From positions 1 through 64,000 of the forward strand of contig SCVB01000096.1 of the NCBI GenBank assembly GCA_004296955.1: a DNA stretch of 64,000 bases, in the 5' to 3' direction. Both the position numbers and the translations under genes were made by a program. Shown here in pieces: positions 32,646-42,872 of the stretch (its first letter is position 1; each line of letters starts with the position of its first letter). Below the pieces are notes generated by a model. The model did no database searches and had not been told where the DNA came from. It was given only the letters and a program-made list of their open reading frames with translations. This stretch comes from Brevundimonas sp. (GTDB lineage: Bacteria > Pseudomonadota > Alphaproteobacteria > Caulobacterales > Caulobacteraceae).

Positions 32646-33353
32646 ATGACCACGCCCTTCGATTCCGACCGCGACCTGGCCGACGCCCCGCGCGTCGGAG
32701 GCCGCCAGCCGCCGAAGGACGCCGCCACCCTGATCCTGACCCGCGTACGCAGGGGAAAACCCGAGGTGCTCATGGGCCGCCGGGCGCCGGGACATGTCTT
32801 CATGGCCGCCAAATGGGTCTTCCCCGGGGGCCGGATCGACCGGTCGGACTTCAGCGCCGCCTCGGCCAATGACCTGCCGGACCGGGAGACGGCCCGCCTG
32901 GCCCGGGAGGTTCCCGCGCGCCGCGCCCGCGCCCTGGCTCTCGCCGCCGTGCGGGAGACCTTCGAGGAGACGGGCCTGCTGCTCGCCGCGCCGGCCCCCG
33001 CCGCCTCGGTCGCCGGCCCCTGGCGCGAGTTCCGGGCCGTCGGGGCCCTGCCGGACCTGGCCGCCCTCGCCTATGTCGCCCGCGCCATCACCCCGCCGGG
33101 ACGGACCCGGCGTTTCGACGCTCGCTTCTTCATGGCCGACGCCCGGGCCCTGCTGCATCCTGAACCAACCGCCGGCTCCGGCGAGCTGGACGAGATCGCC
33201 TGGCTGCCGCTGGCGGAGACCCAGTCGCTGGACCTTCCCGCAATCACCCGCTTCGTCCTGGGCGAGGTGGGCGAAAGGCTGGCCCGACCGGACCGGCCCC
33301 TGCCATTCGTCCGCATGGTGCGCGGCCGCCATCTGGTCGAGCATCAGGACTGA
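32646..33353 (+). CDS. NUDIX hydrolase
   Basis: A 235-residue protein. The Nudix box is split: VFPGGRIDRSDFSAA lies at about residues 59-73, and the catalytic ALAAVRETFEETGLLL follows about 35 residues later rather than directly after. This long insertion resembles the NUDT7/NUDT19 group that hydrolyses CoA and acyl-CoA. ELDEIAWLPLAETQSLDLP near the C-terminus is also typical. The substrate is therefore tentatively CoA-like. It lies 46 bp upstream of the KAS III-like gene, so it may be co-transcribed with the biosynthetic cluster. Confidence 0.88.
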   Translation: MTTPFDSDRDLADAPRVGGRQPPKDAATLILTRVRRGKPEVLMGRRAPGHVFMAAKWVFPGGRIDRSDFSAASANDLPDRETARLAREVPARRARALALAAVRETFEETGLLLAAPAPAASVAGPWREFRAVGALPDLAALAYVARAITPPGRTRRFDARFFMADARALLHPEPTAGSGELDEIAWLPLAETQSLDLPAITRFVLGEVGERLARPDRPLPFVRMVRGRHLVEHQD

Positions 33354-33399
33354 ATTCCGGCGCATGGACGAGGTCAGGCGGCGCGGCTAACCTGACGCC

Positions 33400-34395
33400 A
33401 TGACGCCGATGATCCTGGCCGGCCTGGGGGCCTACGCCCCGCGCGAAACCCGGCCGTCGCAGGCGCTGGACGCCGTCTTCGGCCAACCCGCCGGCTGGAC
33501 CGAGGCGCAGTTCGGCATCGCCGCCCGCGGCGTCGCCGCCCCCGACGAAACCACCTCCATGATGGGCGCCGAGGCCGCGCGCCGTGCCCTCGCCATGGCC
33601 GGCTGGGCCGAGGGTGACTTCGACGTCCTGATCGGCGCCTGCGCGGTGATGGAACAGCCCATCCCCGGCGCCTCGGTGCTGATCCAGCAGGCCCTCGGCC
33701 TCGGAAAGTCCGGAATCTGGGCCTTCGACGTCAACCAGACCTGCCTGTCCTTCCTGGCGGCGCTGGACGTCGCCGCCATGGGCTTCGAGACTGGTCGCTT
33801 CCGCCGCGCCCTGATCGTCTCCAGCGACATCGCCTCGGCGGGACTGGACTGGGACATCCCATCCGCGGCGGCCATCTTCGGCGACGGGGCGGCAGCCGTC
33901 TGCGTCGAGGCCGGCGCGGATACTGACGGCCCCGGCCTGCTGGCGCGCGGCTTCGAGACCTATGGCGAAGGCAAGGACCTGGCCACCCTGCGCAGCGGCG
34001 GGACGCGCATCCGCATCGAGCATGGGCTGGTCGCCCTGGCCGAGGGCGCGCGCTTCCACATGGACGCCTTCGGCATCTTCAAGGCCGCGGCGCGAACCTT
34101 GCCCGCCCTGATCGACCGGGTGCTTGGCGAGGCCGGCCTGACCCGCGAGACGGTCGACATCATCGTCGGCCACCAGGCCAGTGCGCCGGGGATTGAGCAT
34201 GTGCGGCGGCTGATGGGCGGGGATCCGGACCGGGTGGTCGACATCTTCGCCACCCACGGCAACCAGATCGCCGCCTCCCTGCCAACGGTGCTGGCCGAGG
34301 CGCGGGCGCGGGGCCTGCTCGGGGGCGGCAGAACCGTGCTTCTGATCGGCACGGCCGCCGGCATCAGTTCGGCGGCGATGGTGTTGCGGACATGA
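33400..34395 (+). CDS. 3-Oxoacyl-ACP synthase III-like (thiolase fold) enzyme
   Basis: A 331-residue KAS III-fold enzyme. The catalytic triad is visible: Cys at about 115 in FDVNQTCLSFLAALD, His at about 258 in DIIVGHQASAPGIEHV, and Asn at about 288 in ATHGNQIAASLP. IFGDGAAAVCVEAG is also typical. The Asn motif differs from the GNTSAAS of housekeeping FabH, and the genomic setting is not fatty-acid synthesis, so a specialised acyl condensation (OleA-like or similar) is more likely. Its stop overlaps the start of the next gene by ATGA. It is probably the first enzyme of a five-gene pathway. Confidence 0.88.
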   Translation: MTPMILAGLGAYAPRETRPSQALDAVFGQPAGWTEAQFGIAARGVAAPDETTSMMGAEAARRALAMAGWAEGDFDVLIGACAVMEQPIPGASVLIQQALGLGKSGIWAFDVNQTCLSFLAALDVAAMGFETGRFRRALIVSSDIASAGLDWDIPSAAAIFGDGAAAVCVEAGADTDGPGLLARGFETYGEGKDLATLRSGGTRIRIEHGLVALAEGARFHMDAFGIFKAAARTLPALIDRVLGEAGLTRETVDIIVGHQASAPGIEHVRRLMGGDPDRVVDIFATHGNQIAASLPTVLAEARARGLLGGGRTVLLIGTAAGISSAAMVLRT

Positions 34396-35381
34396 CCCGA
34401 CGCGCCCTGGTCACCGGCGCCACCGGCGGTCTCGGCCTCGGTCTTACCCGGGCTCTGCTGGACGCCGGCTATGCGGTGCGGGCGACCGGTCGCAGTCCCG
34501 CCGCCGTCGCCCGGCTGCAGGCCATGGGTGCCGAGGCCGTGGCGGGCGATCTGTTCGATCTGGGCCCGGACGCCATGTGCCGGGAAACAGACGTCGTCTT
34601 CCACGCCGCCGCCCTGTCCAGTCCCTGGGGCGCCGACGCCGCCTTCCAGCGCGCCAATGTCGACCTGACCCGCGACCTCCTCGCCGCCGCACGGCGGGCG
34701 GGGACGGGATCGTTCGTCTTCGTCTCCTCCCCGTCAGTCTACGCCCGCTGGGCGGACCAGACCGGGCTTACAGAGGCGACGCCCTGGCCCGACCGCCCGC
34801 TGAACGCCTACGCCCGCACCAAGGGGGAGGCCGAGCGGCTGGTCCTGGCCGGGGACGCGCCCGGCTTTCGCACCGTCGCCATCCGCCCGCGGGCCATCAT
34901 CGGGCCGGACGATGCGGTCCTGCTGCCGCGCATCCTCCGGCTGGTGCGGCGGGGCCGGTTCCCCCTGTTCCGCGACGGCCAGGCCAAGGTCGAGCTCACC
35001 GACGTTCGCGACGCCGCCCGCGCCCTCGTGCTGGCCGACGTCCGTCGCGAGATCGTCGGCGGGCAGGCGATCAATATCACCGGCGGCGCCGCCCTGCCGG
35101 TTCGGGAGCTGATCGGCCGGCTGGGGCGGGCGCTGGATGTGGAGGTCCGCACCGTGCCCCTGCCCCTCGCGCTTGGACAGGCCCTGTCGGTCGGGGCGGA
35201 GGCCCTGTGCCGGGTCCTGCCCGGTCGACCGGAGCCGGTCCTGACGCCCTACACCTTGTCGACCCTCGCCTGGTCCCAGACCTTCGACCTCGACAAGGCC
35301 CGCCGGCTGCTGGGCTACGAGCCCGAGTACGACGCCGTCGAGTCCGCACTGGCCGTCGCGCCCCGACTGGCGGCGTCATGA
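34392..35381 (+). CDS. NAD(P)-dependent epimerase/dehydratase (extended SDR)
   Basis: A 329-residue extended SDR. RALVTGATGGLGLGLTRALL at the N-terminus binds the dinucleotide. The catalytic Ser and Tyr/Lys lie in FVFVSSPSVYARW and LNAYARTKGEAERLV, and AIRPRAIIGPDD follows. The sequence is closest in style to 3-beta-hydroxysteroid dehydrogenase-like reductases, the group that includes OleD, which reduces the 2-alkyl-3-ketoacid made by OleA. Pairing with the KAS III-like gene suits such a role, but it is inference. Confidence 0.88.
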   Translation: MTRRALVTGATGGLGLGLTRALLDAGYAVRATGRSPAAVARLQAMGAEAVAGDLFDLGPDAMCRETDVVFHAAALSSPWGADAAFQRANVDLTRDLLAAARRAGTGSFVFVSSPSVYARWADQTGLTEATPWPDRPLNAYARTKGEAERLVLAGDAPGFRTVAIRPRAIIGPDDAVLLPRILRLVRRGRFPLFRDGQAKVELTDVRDAARALVLADVRREIVGGQAINITGGAALPVRELIGRLGRALDVEVRTVPLPLALGQALSVGAEALCRVLPGRPEPVLTPYTLSTLAWSQTFDLDKARRLLGYEPEYDAVESALAVAPRLAAS

Positions 35382-36220
35382 AACGCTGCCGCGTCCACAT
35401 CCTGCGCGCCGGCTCGTGTTCGCACCCGGCGCTCATGACCCGCCGCGACGCCGGTCTGGCGCCTGCTGTCTTTCCGGCCCTGGCGGCCCTGATCGTTCAC
35501 CCGGACGAAGGGCCCATCCTGTTCGACACCGGCTATGATCCGGCCTTCTTCGCCGCCACCGAGCCCTTCCCTGAACGCCTCTACCGCTGGACCACTCCGG
35601 TCCGTTTCGGACCCGGCGAGGCGGTGGCGGACCAGTTGCCCGCCTTCGGCTTCGCGCCGTCCGACATCCGCGCCGTCGTCGTCTCCCATTTCCACGGCGA
35701 CCACGTCGCCGGACTGACCCGCTTTCCGGAGGCCCGTATCTTCTGCGCCCGCGCCGGGCTGGAACAGGTCCGGCGCAAGGGACGGTTCGCCCGCGTGCGT
35801 CGGGGCGTCCTGGCCGCCCTCGCCCCCGCCGACATCGACGCCCGGTCGACCTTTTTCGAGGATCAGCCGCGCGTCGCCCTCGGTCCGGACCTGACCCCGT
35901 TCGAGACCGGCGCCGATCTGCTGGGCGACGGCTCGCTGTTGGCGGTCCAACTCCCCGGCCACTGCCCCGGTCACTGGGGCCTGCTGGTGCGCCAGACCGA
36001 CGACCGGACCCGCTTCCTGATCGCCGATGCGGCCTGGTCCAGCGGCGCCGTGCGCGACGACGTCCCGCCGCCGCGCCTGACCACCGCCCTGCTGGGCGAG
36101 ACCGGCGCCTGCCGCGAGACGCTGAACGCCCTGCACCGTCTGTGGGCGCGGAATCGGGAACTGGTCATAACCCCCTCTCACTGCGGCGAGGTCGAGACGG
36201 ATTCCGGTCATGCAGGCTGA
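35378..36220 (+). CDS. Metallo-beta-lactamase fold hydrolase
   Basis: A 280-residue protein. GPILFDTGYDPAFF and VVVSHFHGDHVAGLTRFP contain the HxHxDH zinc site, PGHCPGHWGLLVRQ has the next His, and FLIADAAWSSGAV carries the bridging Asp. The frame is open far upstream, but the ATG at 35378 overlaps the SDR stop in ATGA and begins the recognisable domain. It is likely a hydrolase of a thioester, lactone or ester intermediate in the cluster, where the Ole pathway would use an alpha/beta hydrolase. The substrate is unknown. Confidence 0.88.
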   Translation: MKRCRVHILRAGSCSHPALMTRRDAGLAPAVFPALAALIVHPDEGPILFDTGYDPAFFAATEPFPERLYRWTTPVRFGPGEAVADQLPAFGFAPSDIRAVVVSHFHGDHVAGLTRFPEARIFCARAGLEQVRRKGRFARVRRGVLAALAPADIDARSTFFEDQPRVALGPDLTPFETGADLLGDGSLLAVQLPGHCPGHWGLLVRQTDDRTRFLIADAAWSSGAVRDDVPPPRLTTALLGETGACRETLNALHRLWARNRELVITPSHCGEVETDSGHAG

Positions 36221-37460
36221 CCGGTCCGCCCTGCTGAAAGCGTGGGCCGGCGCCCGCTGGACGGCCGCAACCCTGCGCACGCCCGCCCGGGTCGCGACGC
36301 GGCAGGCGCGGCTGTGGCGGGAGATGGCGCCGATCGTGGCCCGGACGCCGGCGATCCACGCGCTCGCAGGCCGGCCGCTTGAGGACTTTCCCGTGATGCG
36401 GCCAGACGCCCTTCGCGAGGGCTTCGACGGCTGGAACACCCTCGGTCTGGCCCGGGCGGAGGCCGAGGCCGCCGCGCAAGCGGGCGAGACCGGCGGTTCA
36501 GGCGAGGTTCGACCGGGGATCGTCGCCGGCTTCTCCTCCGGTTCATCCGGGCGGCCCGGCCTGTTCGTGACCAGCCCGGCGGAACGCGCCGGATGGGTGG
36601 GCCACATCCTCGCCCGGCTTCTCCCCCCCGACGCCCTGTTCCGCCCGACCCGGATCGCCCTGTGCCTACGCGCGGACAACCGACTCTACGGCGACGTCGG
36701 CGCCGCCGGTCCGTTCCGCTTCCTGTTCGTGGGTCTCGCCGTGCCGGCGGCCGAGCGATTCGCGCAATTGCGGGCCTTTGCGCCGGACGTGCTGATCGCG
36801 CCGCCGCAGGCGCTGGCGGACCTCGCCCGCCGCACGGACGGGCCATGGCGACTGCGCCGCCTCTTCTACGGCGCGGAACCGATGGGCGAGGCCGAACGGA
36901 GCTGGATCGATGCGACCCTCGGCGCCCGGCCTGATCCCATCTACCAGGCCACCGAGGGCTTCCTCGGCGCCGCCTGCCGGTTCGGAACCCTGCACCTGAA
37001 CGAGGATGTGCTGATCGTCGAGCGCGAACCCGTGCCCGGAACCAGCCGGTTCCTGCCGGTGGTCACCGACCTGCGCCGCACGACCCAGCCGATGATCCGG
37101 GTCCGTCTGCCCGATCTGCTGGAGCCGCTGTCCGCGCCCTGTCCTTGCGGCTCGCCCCTGACCGCCGTGCATCCGGTCGAGGGGCGTTTCGAGGATCTGT
37201 GGCGCTGGCCCGGGGCGGTGGTCTGTCCGCGAGAGGTCGAGACCGCCGTCAGCGCCGCCGTCGGCCCTGAACAGGAGTGGCGCGCCGTCGGCTCCGCGGG
37301 GGGCGTCGCCGTCGAGGCCGATCCGGACCGGAGGGATGCCGCCATGACGGCGGTCGAGGCCCTTCTGGCGGCGCGGGGCGTCGACCGGCCCGTGCGCGCC
37401 GGCGGCCGTCCGGCGGCGGACGGGGTCAAGCGGCGGCGGGTGCGCTGGTCGGATGGCTGA
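36210..37460 (+). CDS. F390 synthetase-related adenylate-forming enzyme
   Basis: A 416-residue ANL-superfamily enzyme related to phenylacetate-CoA ligase and coenzyme F390 synthetase. The phosphate loop SSGSSGRPG lies at about residues 109-117, YQATEG at 245-250 matches the adenylate motif, and PMIRVRLPDLLE comes later. Such enzymes adenylate a carboxylate and pass it to CoA, an amine or another acceptor. F420 is not implied by the family name. It overlaps the preceding gene by 11 bp and the following one by 8 bp, so it is tightly coupled to the pathway. Confidence 0.85.
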   Translation: MQADRSALLKAWAGARWTAATLRTPARVATRQARLWREMAPIVARTPAIHALAGRPLEDFPVMRPDALREGFDGWNTLGLARAEAEAAAQAGETGGSGEVRPGIVAGFSSGSSGRPGLFVTSPAERAGWVGHILARLLPPDALFRPTRIALCLRADNRLYGDVGAAGPFRFLFVGLAVPAAERFAQLRAFAPDVLIAPPQALADLARRTDGPWRLRRLFYGAEPMGEAERSWIDATLGARPDPIYQATEGFLGAACRFGTLHLNEDVLIVEREPVPGTSRFLPVVTDLRRTTQPMIRVRLPDLLEPLSAPCPCGSPLTAVHPVEGRFEDLWRWPGAVVCPREVETAVSAAVGPEQEWRAVGSAGGVAVEADPDRRDAAMTAVEALLAARGVDRPVRAGGRPAADGVKRRRVRWSDG

Positions 37461-38616
37461 GCGGGTCCTGATCACCGGTGCCCGGGCCGCGGCGGCGCTG
37501 GACATCGCCCGCAGCCTGCGCGCCGCGGGCTTCGATCCGCATCTGGCGGATTGCAGTCCGGCCTGGATGGCGCGGGCCTCCCGCACCGCCGGCCCGGTGC
37601 ATCGCTACGCCTCGCCGGTCGAACGCCCCGCCGCCTTCGCCCGCGACCTCCGCGACCTGGTCGCCCGGCTGGCCCCCGTGTGCATCATCCCGACCTGCGA
37701 GGAGGTGTTCCATCTCGCGGCCCTGGCCGAGCCCGACGGCTTCTCCGGGCGGCTGTTCGCCCCGGGCATGGACCAGCTGGCGACCCTGCACGCCAAGGAC
37801 CGGTTCGCCGCCCTGTGCCGACGTCTGTCGCTCCCCGCGCCGCAGACCGCGACGGCGACCAGCCGCGCGATGCTGGCCGCCCTGACCGGCCCCGGGCCCG
37901 ACGTCGTGGTCAAGCCGGTCTGGTCGCGCTTCGGCGCCCGGACCCTGATCGCGCCCGGAGCCGGCCATCTCGCCGCCATCGCCCCGACGCCTGCGGCGCC
38001 CTGGGTCGTCCAGCAGCGCATCGTCGGCGAGGAGGTCAGCTTCTACGCCGTCTGCCATGTCGGGCGGGTGACGGCCTTCAGCGCCTATGGGGCCGACTGG
38101 CGGCTGGCGGGCGGGGCCGGCTACGCATTCCGGCCGGCGGCCGACGACACTGCGGCGCGGCTGCGCCTGATGGCGGACGCCCTCGCCGCCTTCGCGGGAA
38201 CCGGCCAGATCGCCTGCGACGCCATCGTCGACGGCGCCGGACAGCCCTGGCTGATCGAATGCAATCCCAGGGCGACCAGCGGCGTCCATCTGTTCGGCCG
38301 CGGCGCCGCCCTCGGGCGGGCCCTGATGGGACAGGACGACGCCAGGCCCGTCGTCGGCGCCCGACATGTCGCGCCCGCCCTTTGGCTCAAGGGCCTGCCG
38401 GCGGCCCTGCAGGAGGGACGGACCCGGGACTGGCGCGACCAGCGCCGCGACGGCTCCGATGTCGTCACCGCCCCCGGAGACCGGCTGCCCGCCCTGGGCG
38501 CCCTGGGGGACGCCGCCGTCTTCGGCCTGCGCGCGCTTCGCTCGGGACGGTCGCTGACCGAGGCCATGACCGCCGACATCGAATGGAACGGCCTGGCGCC
38601 GGACTGGCGGCTGTGA
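37453..38616 (+). CDS. ATP-grasp domain protein
   Basis: A 387-residue protein. An N-terminal Rossmann-like pre-ATP-grasp domain (VLITGARAAAALDIARSLRA) is followed by an ATP-grasp domain with VVVKPVWSRFGARTL and the metal-binding WLIECNPRATSGVHLFG. ATP-grasp ligases join a carboxylate, via acyl phosphate, to an amine or thiol. The type resembles carbamoyl-phosphate-synthase-like ATP-grasp proteins used in natural-product pathways. As the last gene of the cluster it probably performs a final ligation; the substrate cannot be told from sequence. Confidence 0.87.
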   Translation: MAERVLITGARAAAALDIARSLRAAGFDPHLADCSPAWMARASRTAGPVHRYASPVERPAAFARDLRDLVARLAPVCIIPTCEEVFHLAALAEPDGFSGRLFAPGMDQLATLHAKDRFAALCRRLSLPAPQTATATSRAMLAALTGPGPDVVVKPVWSRFGARTLIAPGAGHLAAIAPTPAAPWVVQQRIVGEEVSFYAVCHVGRVTAFSAYGADWRLAGGAGYAFRPAADDTAARLRLMADALAAFAGTGQIACDAIVDGAGQPWLIECNPRATSGVHLFGRGAALGRALMGQDDARPVVGARHVAPALWLKGLPAALQEGRTRDWRDQRRDGSDVVTAPGDRLPALGALGDAAVFGLRALRSGRSLTEAMTADIEWNGLAPDWRL

Positions 38617-38712
38617 CCCTGCGGTCTCGCCGCCGGAAAACCAGCGGTTGCGCCAAAATCCGGCTCCCGTCGCTCTCGACTTCTCCGGGTGCAGTCGGCA
38701 TCGTGCCCCGGC

Positions 38713-39369
38713 ATGGGGCGTTCAGAGGCCAATCTACCCGCCGCCGGGGCGGAACAGGCGGCCACGTCCGGCGCGACCTTTGAGTCTGCGCATCGAACGC
38801 TCGCCGGCGACAAGGCCTTCCAGTTCGAGATGACGGGCGTCGAGCCGCCCCCGCCGCCGCCCGGCTGGCTGCGGCCGGTTATCGAGATGCTCCAGGCGCT
38901 TGGGTCGGTGTTCAAGATCATCTTCTGGCTCGGGCTGGCGGCCATTGTCGTGGCCATCCTGTGGTTCATCGCCCGGGAGGTCATCCGCGTCCGTCTGCCG
39001 GAAAAGGGAGCCAGGCTGGATATCGCCGACGACGGCTGGCGGCCTGCCCCCGCCGCCGCCCTGGCCCTGCTGTCCGACGCCGACGCCCTGGCGGCGGAGG
39101 GCCGGTTCGCCGAGGCCGTGCACCTCCTGTTGCTGCGCAGCATCAACGATATCGACGGCCGCCTTCCCAATACGGTGCGGCCCGCCCTGACGGCGCGCGA
39201 CATCGCCGGACTGAGTCGGCTGCCCACCGCCGCCCGGCCCGCCTTCGACCGGATCGCCAGCGTGGTGGAAGGCAGTCTGTTCGGCGGCCGCGCGGTCGAC
39301 CGCGCCGCCTTCGTCGACTGCCGCGCCGCCTATGAAGCCTTCGCCTTTCCGCAGGCATGGGCGGCATGA
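38713..39369 (+). CDS. DUF4129 family membrane protein
   Basis: About 218 residues with one membrane span near residue 70 (FWLGLAAIVVAILWFIARE). A C-terminal cytoplasmic domain contains DADALAAEGRFAEAVHLLLL and ALTARDIAGLSRLPTAARPA, the DUF4129 signature. The ATG at 38713 is used; a GTG at 38689 is also possible. DUF4129 proteins regularly accompany MoxR-DUF58 operons, as here. It is 96 bp after the ATP-grasp gene and starts the second operon of this region. The function is unknown. Confidence 0.82.
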   Translation: MGRSEANLPAAGAEQAATSGATFESAHRTLAGDKAFQFEMTGVEPPPPPPGWLRPVIEMLQALGSVFKIIFWLGLAAIVVAILWFIAREVIRVRLPEKGARLDIADDGWRPAPAAALALLSDADALAAEGRFAEAVHLLLLRSINDIDGRLPNTVRPALTARDIAGLSRLPTAARPAFDRIASVVEGSLFGGRAVDRAAFVDCRAAYEAFAFPQAWAA

Positions 39370-40611
39370 CCGACGCGGTGATCCCCAACGCCCCGGCGGC
39401 CGAATCCGCCGGCAAGGGCCGGCATCCGTTCCGGCCCGGGACAGTTCTCGCCCTCGTGCTGGTGGCGGTGTTCTCCCTGTCGGCGCTGGGCGCGCTCAGC
39501 GCCTATGCGCCCGAGATCAGCAATGGCGATGACGGTCGGGGGCACGCCCTGTCACGGTCCGCCGTCGGCTACGGCGGCCTGGTCAGGCTGCTGGAGGCGA
39601 TGGATCGTCCCGTCCTGCTCAGCCGCGGACCCTTGCATGGCGGCGTCCAGGAGGGGCTGCTGATCCTGACGCCGCCCCTCGGTCGGGAGGAGGAAGCCTT
39701 CGAGAAACTGCGCTGGGAGGCGAACTCGGTGCTGGTCGTCCTGCCCAAATGGGAGCCGGCGCCGGACCTCGCCCACAAGGGCTGGGTGCGGGACGGCGGC
39801 GTACTGACCGCGGCCAACGCCCTGTCCGTTCTGCCCGAAGATGTGCGCGAGGGGTTGGTCATGACCGAGAACGCCGCACCGGTGACGCCGCGTCTGACCC
39901 TCGGCGGCGGGCGGATGATTGCGGCCGGCGCGCCGGTTCGTTCGCTACGCGCCCTGTCGGGGCCAGGCTGGACGCCGGTGATCATGGACGGCGCCGGTCG
40001 GGCGCTGGTGGTGACACACGACGACACGGGGCTCTACGTCCTGTCGGACCCAGATCTGCTGAACACCCAGGGGATGGACCAGCCGGCCAAGGCGCGCGCG
40101 GCCCTGGCCTTGCTTGAAGTCCTCCAGCCTCCGAATACGGCCGTCGCCTTCGATCTGTCCCTGCATGGCTTCACCCGCCCACGCAGCGTGCTCCGCCTGT
40201 TGCTGGAGCCGCCGCTGCTGGGCTTCACCCTGTGCCTGCTGTTCGCCGCCGGACTGGTGGGCTGGCAGGCCATGATCCGGTTCCAGCCGCACCACCACGC
40301 CCGTCGCGCCGTGGCCCTCGGCAAGAAGGCCCTGGCGGACAACACCGCCGCCCTGGTGCGGCTGGCGCGTCGGGAGCACGGCATGGCCAGGCCCTATGCG
40401 GAACTGATCCGGGCCCAGGCCGCGCGCGCCGTCGCCGCGCCGTCGTCCCTGTCGCAGGAAGAGACCACCGCCCTGCTCGACCGCCTGGCCAGACGGCAGG
40501 GCTCCGCGACCACCTATGCAGACCTGTCCGCCCAGGCGGACCGGGCCCGCAACGCCGGCGACCTGATGAGCGTCGCCCGAACCCTGATGCGCTGGAAACT
40601 GGAGATGACCC

Positions 40612-40625
<14 letters not shown>
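39366..40625 (+). CDS. DUF4350 family membrane protein
   Basis: A 419-residue protein. It has one span near the N-terminus (TVLALVLVAVFSLSALGALS) and another near residue 290 (LGFTLCLLFAAGLVGWQAMI), with a periplasmic domain between them that opens with GHALSRSAVGYGGLVRLLEA. The arrangement matches DUF4350. The start at 39366 makes an ATGA overlap with the previous stop, better than the ATG 9 nt upstream. The downstream end overlaps moxR by 14 bp. The function is unknown, but the family is a steady partner of MoxR ATPases. Confidence 0.85.
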
Positions 40626-41564
<939 letters not shown>

Positions 41565-41568
<4 letters not shown>

Positions 41569-42872
41569 TCTATCCCACGCGCCGGTGTGTGGTGGCGGCG
41601 CTCGCGGGGGCGCCCATCGCCCTCGTGGTCGGTCTGATCCAGCCCGGCCTGTGGCTGGCCGCCCCGGCCTGGATGCTGGCGTTGGCGACGCTGATGCTGC
41701 TCGACGCCCTGCTGGCGCCGTGGCCGAAGGCCTGCCGTATCACCTTCGAGGCCCCCGGCTACCTGGCGGTCGCCGCCCCGGCCCAGGCCCGCCTGGAGGT
41801 CGCCCTCGGCAAGCGCGGGCGGCTGCCCCGAACTCTCGAGGCCGCCCTGGATGCGGAACCGCGCGTGGGCCTGACCAACGTCCGGGGCCGGCCGCGCGAA
41901 CCCGGCGCCTTCGTCTTCGACCTCCAGCCGGAGCGCCGGGGCCAGGCCGTCTTCTCCCGGGCCGTCGTCCGATGGCAGGGACCGCTGGGCCTGATCTGGC
42001 GGCAGGCGAGCCAGACCCTGGCCGTCACGACGCCCATCGGCGCCGACATCCGCCGCATCGAGGACGAGGCGGTGCGGATGTTCAGCCGCGACGCCCTGCA
42101 CGGCGCCAAGGTGCAGCTGGATCTTGGCGAGGGGGCCGAGTTCCATGCCCTCAGCGACTTCCACTCGGGCATGGACCGCCGCACCGTCGACTGGAAACAA
42201 TCGGCCCGCCACCAGACGCTGCTGGCCAAGGAGTTCCGCACCGAGCGCAACCACCAGATCGTCATGGCGCTGGACTGCGGTCGGGTGATGAGCGAGCCGA
42301 TCGGCGGGGCGCCGCGCATCGACCGGGCCATCCATGGCGCCCTCATCCTGGCCTATGCGTCGCTGCGCAGCGGCGACCGGGCCGGCCTGTTCGCCTTCGA
42401 CGACCGGCCGCGCCTGTCCACCGGCGCCCTGTCCAGCATCGCCGGCTTCCCCCTGCTGGTGCGGCAGGCCGCGGCCATCGACTACGGCACGGAAGAGACC
42501 AACTACGCTCTCGGCCTAACCACCCTGTCGGCCGGGCTGAAGCGGCGGTCGCTGGTGGTTATCTTCACGGAGTTTGCGGACTCCACCTCGGCCGAACTGA
42601 TGATCGAGACCGCCGGCCGGCTGATCAAACGACACCTGGTCCTGTTCGTGGTCATGCGGGACGACGAACTCGAGGCGCTGGTGACGGCCTCGCCGGACAC
42701 GCCCGAGGACGTCGCCCGGGCGGTGGTCGCCGCCAGCCTGCTGCGCGAGCGCGACCTCGTCCTGGCCCGACTGCGCCGGCTGGGCGCCCATATCGTCGAG
42801 GCGCCGGCGGACCGGATCGGACCCGAGGTGCTGAACATCTACCTCGACCTCAAACGGCGGGACCTGCTGTGA
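41565..42872 (+). CDS. DUF58 family protein (MoxR partner)
   Basis: A 435-residue protein with two N-terminal hydrophobic segments (about residues 7-45). The DUF58 core reads LSDFHSGMDRRTVDWKQSAR near residue 196, then ERNHQIVMALDCGRVMSEPI, which resembles the metal-ion-dependent adhesion site of a VWA fold. DUF58 proteins are co-encoded with MoxR ATPases and are thought to serve as their adaptors at the membrane. The overlap with moxR is ATGA. Confidence 0.92.

Noticed and set aside
34577-35377. N-terminal extension of the metallo-beta-lactamase-fold gene into the SDR gene.
   Set aside because: The extended part is Arg/Pro-rich and lies wholly within the SDR coding region; the ATG at 35378 overlaps the SDR stop and begins the domain.
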